Below, in pieces: positions 34,555 to 45,399 of a DNA stretch of 64,000 nucleotides. The DNA is taken from positions 553,921 to 617,920 of the forward strand of contig ML682121.1 of NCBI GenBank assembly GCA_007922195.1, in the 5' to 3' direction. Position 1 is the stretch's first letter, and each line of letters begins with the position of its first letter. This DNA comes from Podocnemis expansa. Lineage: Eukaryota > Chordata > Testudines > Podocnemididae. The notes under the pieces are model-generated. The model did no database searches. It had not been told where the DNA came from and saw nothing but the letters and a program-made list of their open reading frames with translations. Position numbers and translations under genes: made by a program.

Positions 34555-35720
34555 TGCATATATTTTCATAGATTTGCGCCGAATGCGGGCTCCTCTAGGT
34601 GCCTTTATTTGCATATCGTCGCCTCGTGGCCCCTCTTTTGCATAGAGTTGTATCATGAATGACAAGCTACTGGGGCATTATTTGCGGGGTGGGTTAGCCT
34701 TTTGTGCATGTGTTTTCATCGTGGATCTAACCTGGGGGTCTCTGTTTACAAATATTTGTTTAGTGGGTTCTGTTCCCCTGTGTACCTGTATTTGCATATA
34801 TTTGCATATGTTTGCATTGTGGCTATATTTGCATTATGAGCTGCTTTTTGTATATTTTTGCATTGAGTTGTCATTCATTTGCATGGCTCACGCTACTCTT
34901 TCTCTGCTTCCGGCTGCATAATTTCACGTATGTGTGCATATTTTCATATATTTTCAAATATTTGAATATATTTGCATATTGAAGTTTTCATACTGTGCCC
35001 ATATTATTTTAACTTACATGTTTTTCAAGTTGGTGTCCTTTTTGTGCCTATATCTGCTTTTATTTGCATAGAAGTTACTGTCAGCTTACTCCTCTCTGTG
35101 CATGTATTTTCATATTATTTTATTATTGGTCACATTCCTCTGTGCACATGTTAGCATATATTTGGGTCTGTTTACAAATCATTGAACGGAATTCTGTTTT
35201 TGACTTTCCCCTCTTGGGCTATATATTAGAATATTCTGCATATACTTACATAAAACTTCAATAATATCAACTTCCTTCCTCTGTGTATATATTAGCATGT
35301 TTTGACATATATTAGCCTATTTTATCAATGGTGCTATGCCTCCCTATTCATAAATTTGCAGGTTTTGCATATATTTGTGTACAGTTTCATTACATTTGAC
35401 TATAATATAATGGCCATCTTTTTTCCCTGGGAGTGCATATATTTGCATATTAAACCTATATTTACATACATTATCATGGGCTTCTATCGACAGTGGCTTT
35501 TAAGCTGTCCGCATCTATTTGCACATACATGAATGAAAACTATCCAAAATTAATACATATGAACATATGTTGCATATGCCTTTCCTTATATTAGCTTGTG
35601 TTACTTTGTATTAGCTTGTATCTGAATATATTTGCTTCACGCTAATTACGCATTGTCCTTTGCATATAATAATAATTAATAGTTGATAATCCCTAGCACT
35701 GATGCATATATATGAAAATT
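34555..35720. repeat. AT-rich region with repeated octamer-like ATTTGCAT motifs
   Basis: Degenerate ATATTTGCAT units recur. Exact ATTTGCAT copies occur near 34607, 34789, 34799, 34827, 34877, 34970, 35060 and 35436. ATTTGCAT is the inverse of the POU-factor octamer ATGCAAAT. The block begins just upstream of the YBX2 CpG island. Short frames inside are not genes. Confidence 0.6.
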
Positions 35721-36955
35721 GCTTGCATTTTAGGCTCCTGTAATCATTCTGATATTAATTTTATATGTGGCAGTTATTACCACAGATGTTCTGGTTGCAT
35801 ATAATCATCACAAAGGATATCTCATTGGTATACGTTACAATTTTCTGTTATTAACATATATGAGCGTTCCTATGAAGTATGTTCTGCTAGATTCCCTTCA
35901 TAGATTCAAAGGGCAGAAGTAATATGTTACTCATCCATTTTCATAATCAGGGCAGTAACTACGGTGGGGTGAGCGGGGCTTTGCCCCGGGCGCGCCAGAG
36001 CGGCTCCAGTGAGGTGTTCCATGAAAGGGCACGGTCATCGCTGCTCGCCCCAGGCGTTGGCCAGTGTAAGAGGCGCTGAATTCCTTAGTTAGGGCTCTGC
36101 TCATAATACATATATTTATACACCTGGTATTTGGCTAATGATCACTACAATCCCTGCGAGGAAATACAAGGGTTTGTGATTCTTGATTGTGAAATGCAAT
36201 GACTAACCTGCCAAGGAGGTCTTTTATTGCACCTACGCATTTGTAGCTTACAAACCCTTTATGGCACAGATTTTATCTTGGCATCCGTTCATACAACCCT
36301 GGCACAATGGAAGGGACTAGGGTTTTGTAAAGATATATTAAAGTATAATTCACCTTATGCCAAAATGCAGCTACTTCTGGGGCGGGGGCACAGCAGTGGT
36401 ATACACAGAAAGTCTGTGAGATGCAGCCATCTTCAGGGTTGGGTGGCAGTTCCAGGGTGCAGCCGTTTAACAGCCCACCACAACAGTTTTGGAAGGAACA
36501 CAAAAGCTGCACCCCTCCCCCTCAGACTGGGGCTGTTCCTAACTTGTTTTTGCTCCAGGGAATGTGCGCAGTTGTGGATCTTTTTGCAAAGTCACATAGG
36601 GAGGTAAAAGTCCAGTGCTGCTCCCTTTAATCAATAACAAAAGAAGTTGCGTTGTGTGGGCGTGGAGCTGGTCTGGAGTCATGCCCCTGGCAGCATGCCT
36701 GCCTTTGGTCTCTGCCACACTGAATCTCTCCAGCAGAGGGCACGTGCGCATACACGCGTGTGCACAGACACACACACTTTCTTTCTCTCTCTCTCATACG
36801 GTACTCAGGCAGATTCTGTCCATGAGGGGGCATGCAAACATACACTCATGATTTCCAGCAAGGACACCCCTCCCACACAACTGCTTTTCTCCAGCAAGGG
36901 GCACTCTACACACACAGTTTTGGTTTTTTTTTCTAGCAGACACACAGGCTCTCAC
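35720..36955. other. Intergenic DNA between YBX2 and EIF5A, no gene seen
   Basis: AT-rich start, then a GC-rich patch near 35,950-36,060, then sequence with CTCTCCAGCAGAGGGCACGT-like units and CA-rich tracts near 36,720-36,930. I find no supported exon or RNA gene. Confidence 0.4.
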
Positions 36956-36956
36956 A

Positions 36957-37185
36957 AAAACAAACGGAGTCCTGGTGGCACTTTTAAAGACTAAGCAATA
37001 TATTTATCACATGAACTTTAGTGGGAAAAAATCCCACTTTGTCAGATGCTTTCAAGTGTCTGACAAAGTGGAATTTTCTCCCACGAAAGCACATGTGATA
37101 AATACATTTGTTAGTCTTTAATACTGCCACAGGACTCCTGGTTTGTTTTGCTGAAGTAAACTGACAGGGCTACCCCTCTGGAATA
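36957..37185. mobile_element. Full-length hairpin-family repeat
   Basis: Left arm ACGGAGTCCTGGTGGCAC and AAAGACTAAGCAATATATTT; right arm GTGGAATTTTCTCCCACGAA, ATTTGTTAGTCTTTAATACT and ACAGGACTCCTGGTTTGTTT. The outer right end is CAGGGCTACCCCTCTGGAA. It directly abuts a CR1 fragment. Confidence 0.8.
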
Positions 37186-37191
37186 GATTTT

Positions 37192-37735
37192 CATAGACTG
37201 GAAGGTCAGAAGGGACCAATATGATCACCTAATCCAGCAGTCAGCAAACCCCTGGCACCTGTGCAAGAGTGGCACGCAACCCCAGTTGGAGTGGCATGTG
37301 GCTCCCTCTGTGGTACTGCTGAAATTGCTGTTCCAGCAGTCAAAAGGCTGCTCCAGGTAACTCCTTTTGGCAGCATGCCTAGGCAGGGCGTCCCCAGGTA
37401 TGCCATGGAGAGGAGCCGCTCCAAGTGGCTTCTCTTGGCGACGTGCCTGAGGACCTGTCACGAGGCACACCATGGAGAGGAACCACTCTGGACGGCTTCT
37501 TTCCACAAAATACTTGGGAATCCCCCACCCTCCACTCCAGCCGTGGCTGCCACTGAATGTCAGGCAGGGGCAGCTTTTTGCGACACAGGGGGCTGCCAGC
37601 ATGGGCCAAGAGTTGGGAAGGACGGGTGACATGGGGGTCAGCAAAGGTTACTGACCTCTGATCTAGTCTGACCTGCACAGCGCAGGCCACAGAACCTCAC
37701 CCGCCTACTCCTGCAATAAACCTCAGCTACGACGG
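37192..37735 (-). mobile_element. CR1 fragment split by a nested insertion
   Basis: GACTGGAAGGTCAGAAGGGA ending at 37234 and ATCTAGTCTGACCTGCACAG resuming at 37661 are consecutive parts of one reverse-oriented CR1 tail. A 426-base hAT-like element separates them. Confidence 0.7.
37235..37660. mobile_element. hAT-like element nested in CR1
   Basis: The ends CAGCAGTCAGCAAACC and the inverse of GGTTACTGACCTCTG form a diverged inverted repeat. Flanks ACCTAATC (37227-37234) and ATCTAGTC (37661-37668) match at 6 of 8 bases and correspond to one CR1 site. The interior is non-coding. Confidence 0.6.
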
Positions 37736-37848
37736 AGTTACTAAAGTCCTGGCATCATGATGTAAAGATTGAAAAAGTACAGAGAATCCACTAGCAAGTG
37801 AGCTGTGTCCAGGAATCTCTCCAGCAGAGGGCAACGTGCGTGCATGTG

Positions 37849-37850
37849 TG

Positions 37851-37902
<52 letters not shown>

Positions 37903-38155
37903 TTCTCTCTAGCCTGGGATGGTGTGCATGCCCACGCACACGCACAAGCACCCATGTGGGTTCTCTCCAGCCTGGGACGGTGTGCATGACTGCATGTGCA
38001 CACACACGCACATGCACAAGCACACACACGTGGATCTTCTGCAGCCTGGGATGGTGCACATATGCACCTGCACACGGATTCTCTCCAGCCTGGGATGGTG
38101 TGCACACATGCACACACACTCTCTCCAGCCTGGGATGGTGTGCACGCACACATTT
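37849..38155. repeat. (AC)n microsatellite and CTCTCCAGCCTGGGATGGTG minisatellite
   Basis: About 23 uninterrupted AC units run from 37852 to 37898. About five units follow, each starting TCTCTCCAGCCTGGGAYGGT and continuing GTGCACACACGCACA-like. Distant relatives of the unit occur upstream near 36,725 and 37,815. Confidence 0.85.
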
Positions 38156-38362
38156 GCTCCAGGAGGTGGTGGTGCCCACCAGCGTGCACACATGGAGAGG
38201 GATGGGGGGGCACAGTGAGGCGTGCAGGGAGGCAGGTGACCTTGAGGCCTGACCTCGTGGGGTGGAGGGGTGAGCCGCGGGGTTTATATTTGCATTGCTC
38301 AATTAGCCTCATTACGACTAATTTATTTGCATCGCTACGGGCGACAGAGCGGCAATTGCACG

Positions 38363-38376
38363 GTTGCTATGGTAAC
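38363..38376. promoter_or_regulatory. Palindromic RFX X-box upstream of EIF5A
   Basis: GTTGCTATGGTAAC is a near-perfect palindromic X-box (GTTRCCATRGYAAC type) bound by RFX factors. AAGATGGCCGC, a YY1-like site, follows 20 bases later (about 38398-38408). Two ATTTGCAT octamers lie just upstream near 38290 and 38330. It is 0.7 kb before the presumed EIF5A first exon. Confidence 0.55.
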
Positions 38377-38509
38377 CACGGCGGCCAGCCGGCTTTCAAG
38401 ATGGCCGCTGCCCCCCCCCCCGTGGTCGGACAGTCTCTCCTCCGGCGTCCCGCTCTATGGTCGCCGCAGCAGGCGGCGGGGGAAGAATAGACGGAGACAG
38501 GTCGGAGGG

Positions 38510-39075
38510 GCGGTTCAGTGCGCACGCGCACAGAGGCAGCGGGGTGGCGAGACCGCGCGCGCAGAAAAGAGCGCGCATGCTCAGGAGAGAGCGCAGCGCG
38601 GAGGAGCACGGGCACTGCCTACTAATCAATAGTGCGCATGCCCGTCGGAGAGCCGCGCGGCGAGGCAATGAGGCAGGCGTTTCTGGGCTGCGCCTGCGCC
38701 TGAGCCTTGAGCGCGGCCATGATCGAAGGAGGCGGGGTGTCTTCTGTGCGCATGCGCCTCGAGCCGGCATGTGTGCGGTAGACCCGTCGGCGCAGCGAGG
38801 GGGAGCTTTCTTTCGTGCGCATGCGCACTGTCGCCATGGCGTGCTGGCTGGACGCAGAGCTCTCGCGACTTGGCCGGCGTGTGCGACGGAGGGTGGCGCC
38901 TCGTCGTCCCTTTTCCCCCCAGGCGCATGCGCGGCAGCGGCCGGCCGGCGCGGCGCAGGCGCGGCGCCCTTTGGCGCGTGCGCAGTGCGGCGTGGGCGTC
39001 CCCTCTTGCGCCGCTGTCAGGCGGGGGCCGCCTCGCTTGGGTGTGGAGCGGCATAAGTGCGCGTGCGCACTGCGG
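38510..39075 (+). promoter_or_regulatory. EIF5A: EIF5A CpG-island promoter with clustered NRF-1 motifs
   Basis: NRF-1 matches (YGCGCAYGCGCR) occur at 38519-38530 (TGCGCACGCGCA) and 38816-38827 (TGCGCATGCGCA), both exact. Near-matches lie at 38747-38758, 38922-38933, 38973-38984 and 39058-39069. There is no TATA box. The 199-aa and 250-aa frames here are products of GC-rich sequence. Confidence 0.6.
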
Positions 39076-39129
39076 GCTGGGTTGCAGCAGCAGGCGAGCG
39101 GCGGCGGCGGCGGTTGAGCTCGCGGTCGG
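39075..39129 (+). other. EIF5A: Presumed non-coding first exon of EIF5A (5' boundary uncertain)
   Basis: GCGGCGGCGGCGGTTGAGCT followed by CGCGGTCGG ends at a strong donor GTGAGT (39130). Human EIF5A also starts with a GC-rich untranslated exon ending in similar GCTCGCGG text. The intron to the coding exon would be 39130-43463. The start is not determined. Confidence 0.4.
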
Positions 39130-39409
39130 GTGAGTGCGCGCGCGCCGCCCGCCCGTGCGCGAGGCCGCGTGGCGGTTGGGCCTGCCCGCCTCGTGCGCGC
39201 CGCGACCGTTGTGCGCAGAGCGCGTGAGCCAGGCCGCCGCCCCCCCCCCCCCCCCCGCACCACCGCGTGCAGCGGCCTGGTCGCGCCGGGGCCGGCCGGG
39301 CTGAAGTGGGGGGCTGGGGCCAGCTGCAGGGGGAAGTCGGGGTCCCCGGGAATGAACTAAAAGGGGGGGCGGCCTCAAGGTGCTGAGGCCTGGCTGGGGT
39401 CCCCCGAGG

Positions 39410-39990
39410 GGTGAAGGCTGACTGGAGGGGGAGTGGGGGTGAGGCCTGGCTGAGGTGGGGCCCCCTAGGACTCAAGGAGACATGGGGGGCTGGCTGGAGG
39501 GGGATTGGGGGCGGGGAGAGGCTGGGCTCCCTCTGGGACGAAAAGGGGGTGAGGATTGGCTGAAGTTGGGGTCCCCCTAGGACTGGGGGGGACAAGGGAG
39601 CCTGGCTGGGGGAGAGTTGGGGGTAAGGAGTGGCTGAAGGAGTTTTGGGGACTGGGGGTCAGGACTGGCTGGAGGGGGATTGGGGGCAGGGGGTGGCTGG
39701 GCTCCCTCTGGGACGAAAAGGGGGTGAGGATTGGCTGAGGTTGGGGTCCCCCTAGGACTGGGGGGGACAAGGGAGCCTGGCTGGGGGAGAGTTGGGGGTA
39801 AGGAGTGGCTGAAGGAGTTTTGGGGACTGGGGGTCAGGACTGGCGGGAGGGGGATTTGGGGGTAAGGTGTGGATGGGGACTGGCTGGAGGGGGTAAGGAG
39901 TGGCTGAGGTTGGGGTCCCCCTAGGACTGCAGGAGATGGGGGGCTGGCTGGAGGGGGATTTGGGGCAGGGAGGGGCTGGCTGGAGAAGGA
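39410..39990. repeat. G-rich minisatellite with a 175-bp tandem duplication
   Basis: A block starting GACTGGGGGGGACAAGGGAG at 39581 recurs at 39756, a period of 175 bases, with almost no differences through GGACTGGGGGTCAGGACTGG. Smaller diverged units (GGCTGGAGGGGGATTGGGGG) flank it. It lies in the EIF5A 5' UTR intron and is rich in G-runs. Confidence 0.8.
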
Positions 39991-41984
39991 TGGCCTATCC
40001 CCTGGTAGGGAAGGCAGCATGGATTGAGAGGGCCAGGTTCCCTGGCGGCGCTGGGGTTTTGGGAAGGAGCAGCAGGAGTTTGGCGGGGAGGGGTGACTGA
40101 ACTGGCTGGCTGGGGGAAGAAGGGACCATAGAGGCTGGACCCCTGGCCGTGCCCCGGGTGGGGAGTGATGGGAGGCTGGGGTGCCCCAGGAAGCATGAGG
40201 AGAGGAAGACGATGTCTGGAGGGAGGAGTGAGCGCTGTGGGGGGAGGGCGCCCTTGGGCTCCCGGTTCAGGGGGTTGGGTGAGCGGGTACGGCGTAGTGG
40301 GGGGAGCGTGGTTTGAGGGGCCTTGGCTCTCCCTACAGTGTGAAGTAGAGGGAAGAAGAGGCCTTAGTGAGGCATGCTCCCCCCTGGGGGGGGTTAGAGG
40401 GAATTGGGGGACTTTGGGTTGCCCCCAAGAGGCTATGGCAGGAGGGGCTGGGGGTGACCTGTGTGGATTTCCCCTGTAGGCAGGAGGGAGTTTTGGGGGG
40501 ATTCCCTAGGGTGTGAGGTGGGAGAAGAGAGCTGGAGGGTTGGCCGTTCAGGGGGCAAGGACGGCTGTTGGGGTCGCAGCTCTCCCCATGGAGGTGTGGG
40601 GGGGTCTTGGATCCTTTGCTGAGTTTGGTGGTAACTGTCTGGTCCTGGGGAGGCCTGGGCCTGGCCCAGAGCAGGCATGACTAGGCAAGGGGACAGCCAG
40701 GCCTGCATGGCTTGAGGGACCTGCTGAGCTCTTGGTGGAGAGTATTGGGGTTAAGACTGGACCTGCATGAGAAGTCAGACCCCCTTTTGGGGGAGTCACC
40801 ACCCCCTTCAGTAGCTGGGGGGGCTTTGGGGGCCTGGTGCAGTGCTGGTGATCTGGTGTGCTGGATGCAGAAAGCCCTTTAGAGTGGGGGGCAGGGAAGC
40901 AAAGTCTGGGATCTGCTGCAGGGTTTTGGGGATGCATTGGGGCTCTGCCTCTTCCTAGGAGGGCTTTTAACAAGGCAGAGAGTAGAGCTGGGGGGGGTCT
41001 CCCTGCTGCTGTAATAGTTGCCAGAATTTGGGTTATAGGAAAGCAAGTGGGGGGGGGGGGGCAGCCTTGTGGTTGAGATCTTGCTGTGGGGACATGAGGC
41101 ACACAAGGGGGCCAGATTTGGAGCGGCAACAAGCCCCCTTGGGCCGGATCACCGAGTGCAGCCCTGTGAGTGACGTGGGGCAGAGCCGTGGGGCAGGGAG
41201 GGACCCATCTCTACATGTGGTGCGTGGGAGGGAGTCGCAGTGGCCACCGAGCTGCTTGGGTTCATTCCTGAACATGCTGAGTGCTGAGCACTGGGCAGGA
41301 AGTTTTCTTGCCCCAGTTCTCTGCCTCTGGAGTTGATCCCACCTGCCCCCCCCCCCCCCCAGCGAAATAGGAAGCACGTGGTGCTCCAGGCCGGGATGCG
41401 GCTGTCACCCTGCGTGAGCTATGGAGACCAGTTGTGCTAGTCAGTTATCGGTGGGGAGGGGAAGGTGGGAAGGGAGGCTGGTTGAAAATGGCTGAGGGAC
41501 CCGGCTTGCCCGCTTGCTGGCTTTGTGGTAATTAAGCCAAACCTGCTAATTAGCTAGGGTGGGTACCCTGGTCCCTTTCCCGTGGGGCTTGTCCACAGGC
41601 TGATCCCACCAGGCAGTTGATTCCTGGCTTTGATTCTTGACCTAAATTCTCTAGGGAGTCCCTGGTTAAAGGAAAACCCTGCTGCAATTCCTCATGGCAC
41701 ATGCTGGGCTGTAGGGTGGTGGTGGCTGGGCATGGCTGCTTTCCAGGATTTGGGGGTGCAGTGGGACTATAACAGTGCTCTCAAGGGGACAAATGTGTCC
41801 CCCTGTGGGCCCCCCCAACAGGCCCCTGGTGTGGGGAAGCCTTCTGCTGTGTTTCAAAGTGGCAGGAGGCAAGTCCACCTCTGGCAAGGTGGTGGGACCT
41901 TGTTGGGTGGCAAGAGGTCAGTGGGGGGCACTTAGTGGGGTGCTGCCAGGGCATCTGCAAGAGTGCCCCACACTTAGGGTCCTG

Positions 41985-42190
41985 GCTCCCAGCTCCCCCC
42001 GCGCCAGGCTCTAACCACTAGACTCCCATCCTGGAGCTGGATTCAGATCCCAGCATACCTGACTCCCAGCCCCCTGTGCTGACCACTAGACTCCACTCCC
42101 CTCTCGCAGCTGAGGGAGAGAGCCCAGGATTCCTAGTTCCCAGGCCCTTCCCACACCTGGAGAATGGACGCAGGAGTCCTGATTCCCTCG
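41985..42190 (-). repeat. tRNA-like tandem SINE units
   Basis: Blocks CTCTAACCACTAGACTCC, GACCACTAGACTCC and CTAACCACTGCCCC alternate with CAGGAGTCCTGATTCC-like text. At least two diverged units in the EIF5A intron. Confidence 0.65.
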
Positions 42191-42659
42191 CTAACCACTG
42201 CCCCACACTCCTGCAGCCAGGAGTGGTTTCCCGGTGCTGTGAAGAACAGCTTACCTGGGAGTCGTGGCCACTTGGGGATGCCCCCCCTCTGCTGACAGGA
42301 ACCGCCTGTGACTTGGGGCCCCCCACAGCTCAGCTTCCTGCCCAAGTTCCTGGCACCTCACCCAGCTTGGCGAGCAGCCCTTGCCTCTGCTGGGCTCAAA
42401 CCTAGGTCAGTGACGAGTCATCTGGTTCCCCCCCCCCACACACACACACCTTGTGGAGGGAGGGATGGGGGATCTAGGCCTGCACCCCACACCCAGACTT
42501 GCTTTCCAGGGTGGGTAACGGGTGCTGGGACTTGCCTACAGAGGAGGAGCTGGACTCCAGGGGTCTTGTAGTCAGCACCAACTGGGGGCTTTTCATCTCC
42601 CAGTGCAGGGAGGTAGGTGGGCACCATTTACCCCACGGTGGGGCAACTAGGAAGTGATA

Positions 42660-42735
42660 CATGACCAGAACTGGGGAGAGGACCCAGGAGTCCTGGTGCC
42701 CAGCCCCACTTGTCTACCTACTAGACCCTGCCCCC
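42660..42735 (-). repeat. tRNA-like SINE unit
   Basis: GAACTGGGGAGAGGACCCAG, GAGTCCTGGTGCCCAGCCCC and CTACCTACTAGACC form one unit of the family. Confidence 0.6.
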
Positions 42736-43484
42736 TTTGCTCTGGGGGTGGGCTGGCCCAGGTGCCAACAGTCACTTCCCTGGGCAGTGCTGCCCTCCCA
42801 CCCTAGCTGGGGACACGTAGGGCAGAGGTGCCAGCCACAGGTGCTGCTTCCTTCCTGCAAATAAAGGGGGGGGGTCCTGGCTGTCTCCACCTGCAGCCCC
42901 TCTTAGCCTGGCTCTTGGTGCCCCTCCTGATTCAGTAGCACCAAAGGGGGTGCCACACAGGCCCCCGCGGTCCCTGAGCCCTGCGTCTCACTCGTGGAAG
43001 GATGGAGGCAGGGTCTTCCATTGCACCCTTCTCCTATCTCTGGGGCCATGCAAACCCCCCAGGAGTGTCCCCCTCATGGTGGGGCAGGCCTGAGGCCTGC
43101 AGGCTTAGAGATGGCTGGCAGGTGGAGCTAGGCCCTTGGCTGCGTGTAGCTTGCCTGGTGCTTGGGGGAGTGAGTGGAGGCAGCCAGTGCTTGCAGGTAG
43201 ACGCTCCTGCCTGTGGGGCTGGGCGGCACTTGGCGGGCTGGGGGCACCTCCTGTCTGGGAGGAGCAGAGCTTTCTGGGTGCTGCTGGAGCTCTTGAAACA
43301 ATGGGGGTGTCTCAGGGTGCGGGGTGGCTAGGTAGCCCTTGGCATGGGGGGGGCAAGTATTATGGTGGGTGGGGAGGTCTGTGGCACTCTTGGTGCAGTG
43401 GGGGCCCCAGATCTCACCCATAAGCCCTGAGTATAAGCTCCACCCTTGTGCTCTCTCCCCCAGTTCCTTTAGCGCCCGATCACC

Positions 43485-45252
43485 ATGGCCGATGACCTGG
43501 ACTTCGAGACTGGCGATGCCGGCGCCTCCGCCACCTTCCCCATGCAGTGCTCAGCCCTGCGCAAGAACGGCTTTGTGGTGCTGAAGGGCCGTCCCTGCAA
43601 GATCGTGGAGATGTCCACCTCCAAGACCGGCAAGCACGGCCATGCCAAGGTGGGGGGCGCTCCGCTGGTGGGCTCTTCCTGCCCCCTCTGGTTGGCTGCC
43701 CTGCAGTCCTCACCCCTGCTCTGGGCTCCCAGCTTTCCACACCCATTTGCAGCTGCAGGTTGGGAAGCCTGGGCCAGGGCCAGCGAGTTCACGCTGCTAT
43801 GCTCTTGTGACCTTCTTACTGTCAGTGAGCTCCTTTGGCAGCCAGGCACCTGGCCCCTGCTCTGATAGCCGGTACTTTGGGGAGCCACCCCGAAGGCAAA
43901 CTTTCCCTGAGTCTCTAGAGTGAAGGTGGGATGGGGTGGCTGATCTACCTGACCTGACTCTCGCTTCCTAGGTGCACCTGGTCGGCATAGACATCTTCAC
44001 CGGGAAGAAATATGAAGATATCTGCCCTTCCACCCACAACATGGATGTGCCCAACATCAAGAGAAACGACTTCCAGGTAATGCGGGTTGGGGTCCTGCTG
44101 ACCTGCCCCCCCGCCCTGGGGCATCAGCTGGTCTGCATGGCTGAGAGGAGCAGGAGAGACGGGCAACAGTTGGTTCCCTGCCAGACCAGTCCCGTCCCAT
44201 CCCATTTGCTGAGCATTAAAATGAAACGACTTCCCAGCTCCTGCAGCCCAGCCAGGTGGGAATTCTGCCCCAAGGCTCCCCCCTTTCTGCTGGCAGATGC
44301 TGCCATGCAGCTGTCGCATCCTGGAGGTGGCCTGGCTGAACAATTAAAATAGTCCCAGTGCCCCGCTCTGTTCCTCCGTGGTGCGCGCAATAGCATCAAC
44401 GCACAGCCCAGCACTGGCTTTGGCACACTGTAATCCTCGCTCATGTCCGACCCAAAGTACTAACCTGCTCTGGAGAGAAGAGCCGCTGTCGCCACCATGT
44501 TCTGATGCCAAGACAATCTGATCTCTAGCCAAACATCCCCTTAGCATGGGAACTGTCTGACGCAGCTTCCAACCGGCGTGGGTCGGTAGCTGGCGAGAGA
44601 GGGCTGCTGCCCACCAGAGTCCCCAATGAGTGGGGGAACGGTGCCATGTTCCAAATGGGCGTTTGTCCACACTAGAGGCTGCAAGTGGGGAAACATCAAC
44701 CACCCTGTCGTCTTCAGAGGCTTTTCTCTGACGGGTGCTGTGCAAGCATGTGGCGTGTTTGAGATTAGCAGGGTATCCACGGGAGGAAGCCATTCTGGGC
44801 TTCATTTCAGGTCTGGGTCAGCAGATAAGCCAGCTGGGGCCCATGGGCCAGGTGGAGCTCAAATGAGAAACTGGAGTTGGGCCTGCACCCAGATTGAGGC
44901 TGGGGGGGCTCTGGTCAGTTTCCATGGGGGGCTGCCCCCCTTGCTAAGGGGCCCTTCTTGCCTTACAGCTGATCGGGATCCAGGATGGCTACTTGTCCCT
45001 ACTTCAGGACAGCGGTGATGTGCGGGAGGACCTGCGTCTGCCTGAGGGGGAGCTGGGCAAGGAGATTGAACAGAAATATGACTGTGGGGAAGAGATCCTG
45101 GTAAGAGATGGTGCCCCATGGCATGCTGGGGTGGGGGGCTGCTGTCCCAGGTCCCCCAGATCACCCTGACCCTGCTCTTGTCTTCCCAGATCACCGTGCT
45201 GTCTGCAATGACTGAGGAAGCTGCTGTTGCCATCAAAGCCATGGCTAAATAA
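43485..45252 (+). CDS. EIF5A: EIF5A: translation factor eIF5A, hypusine-containing
   Basis: Binds the ribosome E/P site region and promotes peptide-bond formation at stalled (for example polyproline) sequences and termination. It is cytoplasmic and carries the unique hypusine modification. Coding exons 43485-43649, 43972-44076, 44969-45100 and 45190-45252 encode 154 aa, the human length. The first coding exon begins in 5' UTR at 43464. Lys50 within [12 protein letters not shown] is the hypusine site with its full recognition context. The N-terminal SH3-like domain (about 1-83) and C-terminal OB-fold (about 84-154) are complete; the protein ends AIKAMAK. By memory, near-identical to human, with conservative Glu/Asp swaps (DSGDVRE, PEGELGK). 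A 3' UTR intron (45264-45399) begins 12 bases after the stop, and the last exon runs to the poly(A) signal at 46210. Confidence 0.97.
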
Positions 45253-45263
45253 AGGAACCACAG

Positions 45264-45399
45264 GTTGGTGTGGGGCTGGGAGGAAGGGGCAGTGGGGGGG
45301 ACCTGGATGGGGCAGGTCCCCCAGCCTCTGTAGGGGTGGAGAATGGTGGTGGGGCAGCTAGGCAGCCTGCCCCCCTGTAACTACTCCTTCCTTTTCCAG
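45264..45399 (+). other. EIF5A: Intron within the EIF5A 3' UTR
   Basis: The donor CACAG|GTTGGT and acceptor CTTTTCCAG|AGCGGCGG bracket 136 bases. The upstream junction is only 11 bases past the stop, too close to trigger nonsense-mediated decay. The GGCGGCGG start of the final exon resembles the human EIF5A 3' UTR. Confidence 0.6.

Noticed and set aside
38457..39378. Long frames of 199-250 aa on both strands upstream of EIF5A
   Set aside because: Composition is purely that of a CpG island rich in GCGC; stops are rare by base content. No splice or homology support.
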